Assembly (NCBI RefSeq): GCF_918797505.1
Contig: NC_092801.1
Coordinates: 27,434,477-27,498,476 of the forward strand
Direction of reading: 5' to 3'
Source: Bemisia tabaci
Taxonomy: Eukaryota > Arthropoda > Insecta > Hemiptera > Aleyrodidae
Length of the DNA stretch: 64,000 nt
Position numbers and translations under genes: made by a program. The notes beneath the pieces were generated by a model that was not told the origin of the DNA, made no database searches, and saw only the letters and a program-made list of their open reading frames with translations. Positions 22,843 to 33,205 of the stretch are shown one piece after another. Positions within the stretch are counted from its first letter, which is position 1. The number at the start of each line of letters is the position of its first letter.

Positions 22843-23636
22843 CAGGGCCTGATTTACCTACTTGCCGCCATGGGCCGCCTGTATTTTGCCGTTCCCTTCT
22901 CGTTCGTTTTGAAACATCAATAAAACCATCAATTGAACGTGCCGGAGGTAGCGGGGTGCATAAAACGCGTATACTCGTGTTAGACACATTTTTTGTGAAA
23001 GCCCTGTCAACACTACTAGCAAAAGTTTACGGAGCTTTGCGCGAAAGTTAAGTCCCGTAAACCTCTCTCTTTGTGGACAAGGCCTTCCATTTATAAGCAT
23101 TGAACGAAAATATTAAGGAAGAACCAACACAAATGTGGTTTAATAATTTTAACTTCCGCCGCCGCTCCGCGCTGGCCGCACTGTATTTGGCGCAATGCGG
23201 GAAGTATTCCTACAGTCTTGTAGGCGCTATGCGTTTCACGCCGACCGCTGCTGACCGCACTGTGTCTGACGCAATGCGTGAAGTATTCATTCAGTCTTGT
23301 AGGCGCTAATATGTGTTACATGCCGACCGCCGCGCCGAGAGCTTCTCCTTTTCATCTCGAGTCCTCGTCATCATTCCTCTTTGCGCTGAGCTCCAGGCCA
23401 AATTGCGTGTTTAGTCCCTCTCTTAACTCGACTACTTTAAGATGCAGTCTCTTGTATCACCGAAAAACGACAAAATTAGAAATCACCATACTCTCAGGAA
23501 AGAGAGATTTCTTCGCCTTTTCTCATTGATAATTTTTTTTTCTGAACCCCATTTTTTTATACCTACATTTAAAAAAAATTTCAAAATTTGCGCCATGGGC
23601 CGCGGCCCATGTGGCCACCCCCTTAATCCGGCCCTG
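22843..23636. mobile_element. CAGGGCCGG hAT-like element, copy 3 (inverted)
   Basis: 794 bp, opposite orientation to copies 1, 2 and 5. Perfect duplication TTTACAGG. Two internal GC-rich units (about 23165-23310). Confidence 0.95.
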
Positions 23637-23670
23637 TTTACAGGGTAACGTTAGATAACACGATGATTAT

Positions 23671-23843
23671 CAAGCTTCCTGCTAAAAAAAAAAATCTGCA
23701 ATTTCTATTGGAAAACGGCAACGCCGCGATGATCCCCGATCCCGTCCCACTATCTAATTCTTCAAGCTTTCTGTTAAAAAAATCTGCAATTCCTCTTGAA
23801 AAATGGCAACGCCGCGATGATCCCCGATTCCCGTCCCACTGAG
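23671..23843. repeat. Two-unit ~92-bp tandem repeat
   Basis: Both units contain GGCAACGCCGCGATGATCCC and end in CGTCCCACT. Confidence 0.88.
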
Positions 23844-24962
23844 CAGTGCGAGTTAATCAGGTTAAATTGGTGAAGCAGCGGCTCGCAATTCGTGACGCGT
23901 TGACCACGCGGTCCGGAACTCTTCCCACTGCCCTGCTACGCAAAACAGCAGTATGTACAACTCCGCTTGAGCCTCGAAGCGCGCGATGTTACATACTGAG
24001 CGCGGTTCTCGCTAGGAGGCGCTTACTGCTGTATCCGCGAGGAAACGGTCCCCTTTTTTAAAGCCCCGGTTCATTGAAGTCCGAATTCAGAGAGTTCAAG
24101 AGCGAATCGTAGAACAGCTGCCGGTTAACTGGCTCGCCAAGTTGTGTCGTCCGGAGCGACACGCACCGAGACGAAAAAACACTGGTTGTGATCGTACCGA
24201 TGACGAGTGCAGTCAAATCTGCAGGGATGCATTTTCTGACGCAAGCGCAAATATTTCCTTCAGATTTTTGAAATTTTCGCTAATTTTGTTGGAAAAATTG
24301 GTAACTTCTTATTAAATATTGTCCGACTGCTTTTGATCATGAAAATTTCAGGTGGGAATTTTGCAACATTGAAATGGAATACAATTTTGAAGAAGGATCA
24401 ATTGCTTCTAGCTCATTCTAAAGGTCTCACATGAGCCAGTAGTTTCCTTATCCAGATCAGTGCATTTATGGATGAGTCAGAGATAATACTTGGAAAATCA
24501 TGTATCTTGGGCCTGATGTTGGATATCAGCCCCCATTTTTTTTTACACAGGATGGAAGGATATATAGTACTGGATTCACACTATTTTGCGAGGGAAACAA
24601 AGCCAAACAATTCAAAAAAATTCTTACTAGATTCAAAAATTTGAATTCAAAAGATGGTACTAATTTTTCGCCTTGATTTTCCCGCAGATAGTGTGGATTC
24701 AGCACTATTCTACCGTCCTGTTGCTTACAGTTAGGACCAAATTTTTAATAAATTAATTTATTTTTTATACATAGGGACCGTCCATAATGTGCGTCACCCA
24801 TTTCATTCAATTTTTCGACTCCCCTTTTGTCATCTACTGCTAGACCCCCCTCCCTAAAATGTACGTCATCCTTAGCCTGCCTCCCTCTCCCAGTCACCCT
24901 CCGATATCCACCGCTAGACCCCCCCCCCCCCCCTTAGTGTCGTAATTTATGGACGTCTCCCA

Positions 24963-26291
24963 TACAGGGTGCGGCAAAAGTCCCGGGACGGCTGCTTATT
25001 TTTTAAACGGCTACACGTAGAAAAACGAATTTTGGGGGATGTTCTTGGGTCAAAGTAAGCTACTTTTTGGCACTCCCCAAAATTTTTTTGGGGGCCCCCC
25101 TAGGGGAGGGCGGGGGGCAACTTTTTTTTTCAAATGGCAACCCCCCCTTTGTGATACCTCATTCGAAAGATAATAAAAAAAGAAAATTTTTGGCGCAAAC
25201 CGCAGGTCAAAATGTTCATTTTTGACAAAATGGCGGCCGGTCAAAGTTCAAAATGGCGGAAATTTGGCATCTCCGTTCTTTATTGACGGATTGGTGTGAA
25301 ACTCGGCATTCTAGGGTTTTTCGAGATGAGAAAAACGATTCTGGCATTGGTTTTCCAGAAAAGTCAGTCCTTTTCAAAATGGCGGCGGTCAAAATGGCGG
25401 CCTCGAGCGGGAAGTTGATATTTAGGTTGCATATCGTTGGATTTGCATGAAACTTGGTATCTGGGGGTATTTCGGCACGAGAAGAACGAATCTTTCATTG
25501 GATATCTGAAATTTTGACAAATTCCAAAATGGCGGCGGAAAAATTGCGGGAAATCAGTTTTACGGCTCTTTACCGATGGATTTGCATGAAACTATTTGAT
25601 ACTTCAAGAATCTAATGAAAGATTCCTTTATAACGAGCCAAAAACCGCCAGGATATTGAATTTCATGCAAATCCATCGGTAAAGAGCCGTAAAACTGATT
25701 TCCCGCAATTTTTCCGCCGCCCTATTTGGAATTTGTCAAAATTTCAGATATCCAATGAAAGATTCGTTCTTCTCGTGCCAAAATACCTCCAGATACCAAG
25801 TTTCATGCAAATCCAACGATATGCAACCTAAATATCCACTTCCCGCTCGAGGCCGCCATTTTGACCGCCGCCATTTTGAAAAGGACTGACTTTTCTGGAA
25901 AACCAATGCCAGAATCGTTTTTCTCATCTCGAAAAACCCTAGGATTCCGAGTTTCACACCAATCCGTCAATAAACAACGGAGATGCCAAATTTCCGCCAT
26001 TTTGAACTTTGACCGGCCGCCATTTTGTCAAAAATGAACATTTTGACCTGCGGTTTGCGCCAAAAATTTTCTTTTTTTATTATCTTTCGAATGAGGTATC
26101 ACAAAGGGGGGGTTGCCATTTGAAAAAAAAAAGTTGCCCCCCGCCCTCCCCTAGGGGGGCCCCAAAAAAAATTTTGGGGAGTGCCAAAAAGTAGCTTACT
26201 TTGACCCAAGAACATCCCCCAAAATTCGTTTTTCTACGTGTAGCCGTTTAACAAATAAACAGCCGTCCCGGGACTTTTGCCGCACCCTGTA
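24963..26291. mobile_element. 1.33-kb palindromic (fold-back) element
   Basis: Two nearly identical inverted arms of about 630 bp (24963-25595 and 25656-26291) around a ~60-bp loop. Ends TACAGGGTGCGGCAAAAGTC, with TA at both junctions. Each arm contains AAAATGGCGGC-type sub-repeats, so similar frames appear on both strands. No transposase. A transcript would fold into one long hairpin. Confidence 0.93.
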
Positions 26292-26308
26292 TAGTTTCTA
26301 TAGGTAGC

Positions 26309-26569
26309 ATATCGACGGTGAAACTACCAAACCACGTATCTCGGTTTGCGACGTCGCAGACTTCCTGTCATACTTTATTTTTTAAATGAAAAACTACTCA
26401 ACGTCCAGTCTTGAAAATTTCTGTGATTTTTCCTCTTCGTGCGGAGAAAATTCTGTGAAAATTTCAAGGAATGAATTTGATTTGGTCTACTTCAAAAAAA
26501 TAAAATGCGAGCGTAGATTTTTAAACACCGCTAACGAGATACGTGGTTTGGTAGTTTCACCGTCGATAT
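26309..26569. mobile_element. TATCGACGGTGAAACTACC family, copy 2
   Basis: 261 bp. Ends ATATCGACGGTGAAACTACC and complement, then ACCACGTATCTCG. It abuts the 1.33-kb palindrome. The long frame through it is repeat-derived. Confidence 0.9.
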
Positions 26570-26579
26570 ATTGTTATCT

Positions 26580-26882
26580 TCAGTGTTCTGCCTTCCCCAG
26601 GCGCCATACGCCTAATGCGCCTAAAAATTGGGCCTTGGCGCCTAAAAATTGGCGGAGGGGGGGGGCTGGGCCATCGTGGCGCCTAAAAAATTTCACAGAT
26701 TCAACTCGCAATTGGGAAGCAACGGTAGCGACGAAGCGCTCTCTATACGCACCGTTTGCAGCATCGCCATGGCCTGTATGCAAAAATTAAATTTGACTCC
26801 TAAAAATAGTAGATGGCTGCTGAAAGTTGGGCTTTCCGGCCAAGGTAGCTCCTAAAATTTTAGGGGGAAAGGCAGAACACTG
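26580..26882. mobile_element. CAGTGTTCTGCC-ended element
   Basis: 303 bp. Ends CAGTGTTCTGCCTTCCCC and complement; GCGCCTAAAAATT repeated inside. hAT-like ends but no clear 8-bp duplication. Confidence 0.75.
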
Positions 26883-27027
26883 ATTGTTAAATTTTTATAG
26901 CTTCCTTTCTAGATACGTCGAATATGCAAATAGTATGAATCCTCTAAAATTTTTAGGAATGTTTCTTTGGTTCTGAGGAGCGGACTTAAAGTATCCAGTG
27001 TCTAGTTGCAGTGGTCAAGGGACCAGT

Positions 27028-27050
27028 GGGGGGGGGGGGGGGGGGGGGGG
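27028..27050. repeat. Poly(G) run
   Basis: About 23 G followed by a GC-rich patch (27051-27260); could form a quadruplex. Confidence 0.95.
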
Positions 27051-28060
27051 TCGCGGCGCGCGGCAGTCTGGCATGCGGCATGGCAATCACGGCATTGGAA
27101 TCGCGTGAAGAGAGAGGAGCATTGCACTTCCGATATAATTAGAGCTTGGCAAGGTGTGTCGCCGCTCGCAATAGACCGGGGTCAAAATTCTCCCTCCATC
27201 CATGCTAAATCTGTTCGATCTAAACGCGGGCAAAACGATGCAGCATCACATGTGATTCCCCACTGATAAAACCAAAAATTTACCGAAAATAGTTTTGGAA
27301 TTTTTTTTTTTAGATTTTGTATCGATATATTTAGAATATTTCAAAAAGAATCTTGGGTTACTGTAGCCTACATGTTGAAAATTTATCTGCCTATATCGGC
27401 AAGATAAGACATGACATAGCCCTACTTGAGCCGTGAAATAAATCGATTTTCGATGCTCGTCGTGCCGACATAAATTTAAACAATCAAGCTAATGTTGTGC
27501 TAAATTTGCCAGTATTTTCAACGATTCTTCTTCAATACATTTTGACTCTATCTTTAACAGTGGATAAATTGCTGTACTGTGACAAGTGTTTAAAATATCA
27601 TGCAAAATACTGTTAGAAAACTTGTGGAGATTTCTTTGAAAGAATATTTTTTTGTAAAAGTCAAAGAATAACTTTAGAAAAATTTTTGGAATAATGTTGC
27701 CATTAAGAACACTTTAACAATCTTGAAAATATTTTTTAAAGAAATATATTGGATTTACTGGACATTAAAATCCGTTGTAGTTAACTTGAAAAAAACATAG
27801 ATTCTGCCGATGAGACGATTGGGGCGAAAGAAGTGCTCTTACGACAGCGACTGACTGAAAATAATGCAACCAGAAATTCCTGGAATCCTGACTTTTTTGC
27901 GATATTTTTGTGCTTTAAAATGCCTCTTGACATTTTCGTATTTGGGCTTTTTGATTCTGAAAATAACCATTCGCATATAGAAAAATAACTGATATGTGCT
28001 AAAATGACCTCTATGTTTGGACATTGTGATACTCTCCCATATACACAGGCACCCTAAAGC

Positions 28061-28311
28061 GTCACCTTTCGGCCCAAGTACCACAAGCGTTATGCGATTT
28101 TTCAATTTTTACGCCGCCATTATATTTTTTTATAGATAGATTGTTCAACGAAGCTGTCCAAAAATTTCACTGAATTTTCTTTGCGCTGCCGATAAAATTC
28201 AGTGAAAGTTTCAAACAGATTCAACCAGCAATTTTTCTGTAAAAAAATAAAATTGCGACGGAAATTTTAAAACGTCGCACGGCGCTTGTGATACTTTGGC
28301 CGGGAGGTGAC
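28061..28311. mobile_element. GTCACCTTCCGG element, copy 1
   Basis: 251 bp. Ends GTCACCTTTCGGCCCAAGTA and complement; inner arms pair through GAAGCTGTC-type sequence. Confidence 0.85.
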
Positions 28312-28404
28312 GAATGAATGCGTGTTATGACGTCAACGCTCCTCAACTCCTGTTCACCGATGCCCAAATTAGCTCAAAGGAAAACCGCAAACCCACAGAA
28401 CTTT

Positions 28405-28650
28405 CGCCGGCGCACATTGGATCAAGTCAGCAGGAGAGATCGGACAAAATTTGGAAACTTTAAACGCTTATAACTCCGTTTCTACAAATTTTGAGGTTCT
28501 ATAAGTGATTCCATTGGTCTCCTCGTGAAATTTTCTTCCCAAAACACTCCTTGAAACTGAAAATGTGACGAAATAAACATCAAAATTTGCAGTTTTATTA
28601 AAAAATTTCATGCCCGACCTCTCTCATTGACTCGATCCACTGTGCGGCGA
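28405..28650. mobile_element. CACAGTGGATCGAGTC element, copy 2
   Basis: Ends GCACATTGGATCAAGTC and GACTCGATCCACTGTGC. The next element (28677) starts 26 bp later. Confidence 0.85.
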
Positions 28651-28676
28651 CGCTCTTTATACCCACCACCAGAGTG

Positions 28677-28929
28677 CTGCCGTGCTAAGGAAGAACGCCG
28701 TATGAACTTTCAAGCGTTGCCAAATTTCCTTTCAAAAAACGCGAATTTTGTGGTAAAATTATTAATATTTTCTGCCCGATTTTTCACATAATTTTGTTCG
28801 TAATTTCACCTAAAGTTCCTGAAAATTTAAACGAAAAATATTCATAACTTTTCTCAAAAATAAACATTTTATCGAAGGAAATTTGGCAACTCTCGAAGGT
28901 TCATACGGCGTTCTTCCTTAGCCCGGCAG
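28677..28929. mobile_element. CTGCCG-ended MITE, copy 1
   Basis: 253 bp. Ends CTGCCGTGCTAAGGAAGAAC and complement; 4-bp duplication AGTG. Inner arms pair through GTTGCCAAATTTCCTTTC. Confidence 0.92.
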
Positions 28930-29243
28930 AGTGGGCCAGTCACCGATTGTGATAATGGACGGACGAAGGACGGTTCTTATTAAAATCCCGCGGGATAGTT
29001 AGCAGTTATTAACTGCCGCATGGATGAGAGGTCACTTTGCAGCCACCGGCTTCTACTTTCACGTCCATCATTGACGAGATCTGTGACAATGAACGGAATA
29101 TTGTGTAAAGTAATGTTATGGCGCCTGGCATTGCTTCAGGAAACTACGGTTCGATTTTCGGAAATGGTTCGCCGGACACTAGGGGTTGCAGGGGTCTGAT
29201 TGCGTATGGAGTACATAGACTCGTAATGCACATTGGAGAGCCG

Positions 29244-29914
29244 GCGCCACATTGTGGATCGAGTCAATAGGAGAGGTCGGACAAAATGAGGATAATGCAT
29301 GTGTGAGGAATTTGCGATTTGACTGTTAATTCTTATGTAAAAGTTCGCGAGAAACACGATGGTGCCACTGGTTTTCTCTGAAATCAACTCCCAAGCTCAA
29401 AAAAAGCTCTCAAGTTGAGGCTAAAATGGAGGGGATATCCCACGCTATCCTGAGAGTCCACGTCTACATCAAGACAAACTCTCAATGCGAAGATAGGGAG
29501 CAAATACATTAGCAGGGTTGCCGTGTTTTCAGTTTTGGAGTCCCCAAATAAAGTGGCAGCCCCGTCAATGTATTTGCTCCCTATCTTTGCATGGAGAGTT
29601 TGTCTTGATGTAGACGTGGACTCTCGTTTACAGCGTGGGATATACCCTCCATTTTGGCCTCAGCTTGAGAGCTTCAATCAACAGTCAAATCGCAAATTCC
29701 TCATGCATGCAACATCTCCATTCGGAAACTTTAAACGCTTATAACTCCGTTTATACAAAACTCTGAGGTCTTAAAAGTGGTACCATTGGTTTTCTCGTGA
29801 AATTTTCTTCTAGAAACACACCTTTACATTTCAAATGTTTCGTATGAAATATCAAAATTTGCAGTTTTAGTCAACAATTTCATATCCGACCTCTCTAATT
29901 GACTCGACCCACTG
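29244..29914. mobile_element. CACAGTGGATCGAGTC element, copy 3, split
   Basis: Left piece 29244-29286 and right piece 29723-29914 rejoin exactly at ACAAAATT/CGGAAAC; a TGGAGATGTTGCA element fills the gap. Confidence 0.85.
29287..29722. mobile_element. TGGAGATGTTGCA fold-back, copy 1
   Basis: About 436 bp. Arms with TCAACTCCCAAGCTCAAAAA-type and AGACAAACTCTCAATGCGAA-type blocks recur inverted. Inserted in the CACAGTGGATCGAGTC element. Confidence 0.85.
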
Positions 29915-30438
29915 ACGATAGGGATCTAGATTCCTAGTCGACGAGTTCCGAGCCCGGTGCATGTGCGCCGAGCTTCAGTCACTTTTTCGATACATTTTCG
30001 ATCCAAAATGGCGATGTAGAATATTCCTATCCTCTTTGGTTACATCAGGTAACTGGGTCCTCGTGTAGCGAAAACAATCGATTATGTATCTAAAAAGTGA
30101 CCTGGCGTGACTAAAGTCTCGACATTCGGGACCTGGAAAATGCTTTTTTTTAAAGGCACAGATGGAAGCAGAATATAGTGCCAAGATACGACAACCATGG
30201 GACTATCCCAGGGTGAAAGGGACCGATTTGTGGGCTATCGATTGTCCCTGCTGATGCAACGCCCGGTGTTTTCACAGTCCACCCACGCTGCACAGATTCC
30301 AACAGGATCTTGCATGGATCCACGGAGAATAATATCCAGGAAATAGAAAACTGTAATGTTATTGTAGGTCAGGAAGGTGACCCTTTGTGGTCATTGACAC
30401 GAAAGGGTCAAAACGATCGGTGAATACTGGGTCGGAGG

Positions 30439-30601
30439 CAGTGGCGTGGCGAGTTTCGCGATACATCGATTTATCTGCTATTTAAACCTGTGGAAAAGGA
30501 TCGATAGCGAGGTGTTCGCAACGAATACTTTAATAATCGATTCTTTACTATAAGTTCAAATGGGAAAATATCGATAGGCGATCATTCACGCCTCGCCATT
30601 G
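30439..30601. mobile_element. hAT-like MITE, CAGTGGCG family, copy 2
   Basis: 163 bp with perfect 8-bp duplication GTCGGAGG. The right end has decayed to CGCCTCGCCATTG. Confidence 0.93.
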
Positions 30602-30732
30602 GTCGGAGGCACGAGTTGGAGTGTCCGCCCTCCTCGATATCTATTGGGAAAAATGGTGCTAAAAATGTATTTTCTAATAAGAAAAAAAGTTTAATAATGT
30701 CTTTCCGTAGAAATAGACGCCCTCGTCCATAT

Positions 30733-30896
30733 CAGTGGCGTGGCGTGAAGGATCGATTATCGATATCTCGCCATTTTAAGCTATGGTAAAGAATCGATTA
30801 CTGAGGTGTTCGCTGCGAACACCCTGATAATCGATCTTTTTTCATAGGTTTAAACGGAATAGCAATCGATATATCGCAATTCACGCCACGCCACTG
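30733..30896. mobile_element. hAT-like MITE, CAGTGGCG family, copy 3
   Basis: 164 bp. Flanked by a 12-bp direct repeat CCTCGTCCATAT rather than the usual 8. Only 131 bp from copy 2. Confidence 0.93.
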
Positions 30897-32018
30897 CCTC
30901 GTCCATATGAACGCAAAATTAAGCTATTGATTTTAGAACAAACATAAATGTTCAGTGATTTTCGGCACAAAAAACATTCCAAAATTTCAAACCAAAGCGG
31001 AATAATGACAGTTTAAAATTTCCAATTTGAAAAACGGAGTTTTTTTTCAAGGAGAGTGCTCAAATTCGTTATCTGCCATGCTCGAAGCATAAAATTGCCG
31101 GCTTAAAATGTGCATGCACGCTCTTCATTGGCACAAAATTAAACTGAGACATTTGAAATATTTCATATTTTCATAAGACACTCTAAGACAGCGCCTCAAA
31201 ACCTTAATTTGGATTCAACTAAAATCGCTCTACTGAAAAGTTTATTGCCGTGAGCAATGGTTTCTTTTCCCGGTGAGAGGGTCACGGGATTGTAATTTAC
31301 GAATTTCCTGATTAATCACTACTGATGTAAAAAATTATTAAAGGAAAACATTTATATTCAATCAAACCGGCGACTTATATTCAGTGCAACTGTCGACAAG
31401 GAAGTCTGCGAGTTTCAGTATACCGCCAATATTATTTTGCACATGAATTATCCTCATAATCAGAGGTACGTGTGTACGCGTGACAAATGTTGAATCGAAG
31501 AAAGCATTGTATGAACCTCCTTTGATACCTGAGACTCCTAAGAGAACTCGTTGATCTTAGCAACAGCAGGATGCAACTTAATCAACGCGTAGGATCCATT
31601 TTTGCCTATCTCTCTCAATTGAAGGCGAATCACGCGCCTTAAAGCGTGCCTCGCATCCTGGCGAATTTTTCGCCCTCTTTTCTATCGATTATGAGACAAC
31701 CAGACCTCTCGTCGTAGAAATGACCTACATTTCGCAATTAGGAACTTTAATTTCGTTAATTAACATGCGGCTGATTTCCATGAAGTTGGTTTCCATGTCA
31801 TATGCGCATGGAAACTTTTCCGTCCCAATTTTCCATGCGGCTGATTTCCATGCAAATTTCGCATGGAACATTTTTGCCAGGGCCTGGAAGGACGAACGAA
31901 AATACAGAGTGTCCTAGGATTAAGTACGAATATTGAAGGAGTCTATTCTTTGGGTCAAAAAAATACGTTTTCGTGCTCATTCCATGTGATGCTCGCACAT
32001 TTCCCGCGTATTTTGTTC

Positions 32019-32162
32019 AATTGGACTGCATTTTGCAATTTGGAACTATAAATCTGGCCCGGTGTAAAAACAACGTATGTTCCATTAGTTTCCCTATGCA
32101 CATAGGTGTTTTTTCAGATGAGCCAGAATTTATAGTTCCAAATTGCAAAATGCAGTCCAATT
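32019..32162. mobile_element. CAATTGGACTGCATTTTGCAA fold-back, copy B
   Basis: 144 bp, same family as 7996-8141 but in the opposite orientation, ending 19 bp before kinase fragment 1. Confidence 0.88.
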
Positions 32163-32180
32163 TATGTATTTATTCTTGCG

Positions 32181-32456
32181 TTAGAAGTGCAGCTTATTCC
32201 ACCATGTCTGAAGATAAGAGGAAACCATTTACTGTGTTTGTGGAAGGAAACATCGGTAGCGGGAAAACCACTTTTCTGAAATACTTCGAGAAATGCCCGA
32301 ATACGTAGGCACATAGTGGCAGAACCTGTGGAGCAATGGAGGGATCTGAAAGGACACAACCTATTGGTACCATTCATGAGTTCCGTTTTCATGCTTGTCT
32401 TGTTAATCCATTTAGCGTATTCCAGTGACTCACATCGTTCAGTCATATATTTATGA
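32181..32456 (+). pseudogene. dNK: Deoxynucleoside kinase 5' fragment, copy 1
   Basis: From ATG at 32204 the frame reads MSEDKRKPFTVFVEGNIGSGKTT, the N terminus of insect-type multisubstrate deoxynucleoside kinase including the P-loop GNIGSGKTT, then stops at TAG 32306-32308. Homology resumes one frame later at 32310 with HIVAEPVEQWRDLKGHNLL, the expected EPVEKW block. Similarity ends at a GT right after NLL, as if at an exon end running into intron. The frameshift removes the rest of the enzyme, and the lid and catalytic ERS region are absent. A relic or an exon duplicate, not a working gene as it stands. Confidence 0.8.
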
Positions 32457-32829
32457 TGGTCTCATGTTCTTACTGAAGCCCATGAGTCCGTAGTACTGTA
32501 AAAGTGAGTCCAGATGTTCACATTATTATCAGTATCTTGTAATTGTGTCTGTTTCTCTTTTCCAGATATAAATGTATAGGGATACCCCTATATAAAATTT
32601 AAGGAGGCGAGTTAGAATATCAGCATTATCAACATAAGTGAATCGGTCTCACTCTCATTAACCTTAATTACTTGATCGACAAGATAACAGAAACTCTCTA
32701 TTGAAACGCTTGTACCTTTCTTACTTGTATTCTCTGAGTGTTCTTCCTGTGTGGATGATGAAGGAATAAGTCGTGTAGTAAAAATCTAAATCTCTTTATT
32801 TAAGAACCGATCCTTAGAAATCTTAACAG
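32457..32829. other. Spacer between the two kinase fragments
   Basis: About 370 bp unlike either flank. Read on the minus strand it begins TGTTAAG and holds an AATAAAG near 32,795, which would suit a solo LTR, but I see no matching target duplication. Unassigned. Confidence 0.3.
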
Positions 32830-33097
32830 TTAGAAGTGCAGCTTATTCCACCATGTCTGAGGATAGGAGGAAACCATTTATTGTGTTTGTGGAAGGAAAC
32901 ATCGGTAGCGGGAAAACCACTATTCTGAAATACTTCGAAAAATGCCCGAATACGTAGGTACATAGTGGCAGAACCTGTGGAGCAATGGAGGGATCTGAAA
33001 GGACACAACCTATTGGTACCATTCATGAGTTCCGCTTTCATGCTTGTCTTGTCAATCCATTTAGCGAATTCCAGTGACTCACATCGTTCAATCATAT
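32830..33097 (+). pseudogene. dNK: Deoxynucleoside kinase 5' fragment, copy 2
   Basis: Near-identical repeat of 32181-32449, offset by 649 bp. ATG at 32853; P-loop GNIGSGKTT intact, then the same premature TAG and the same shift into YIVAEPVEQW. Both copies carry the extra bases around ACGTAGG, so the break came before the duplication. Just after the copy the sequence runs into a TTTTA-rich simple repeat. Confidence 0.8.
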
Positions 33098-33205
33098 TAA
33101 TTTTATTTTATTAGTTTTAACTTATTTTATTAGTTTTACTTTATTTTATTTTATTAGTTTTAACTTATTTTATTGGTTTTAATTTATTTTATTTTATTAC
33201 CCTTG
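33097..33205. repeat. TTTTA-rich simple repeat
   Basis: Runs of TTTTATTTTATTAG repeated directly after kinase fragment 2. Confidence 0.85.

Noticed and set aside
25250..26000. Matching 65-codon frames on both strands (MAEIWHL…)
   Set aside because: A direct result of the 1.33-kb palindrome, not two genes.
26386..26790. 134-codon plus frame
   Set aside because: It spans the TATCGACGG element and the CAGTGTTCTGCC element; both are repeats.
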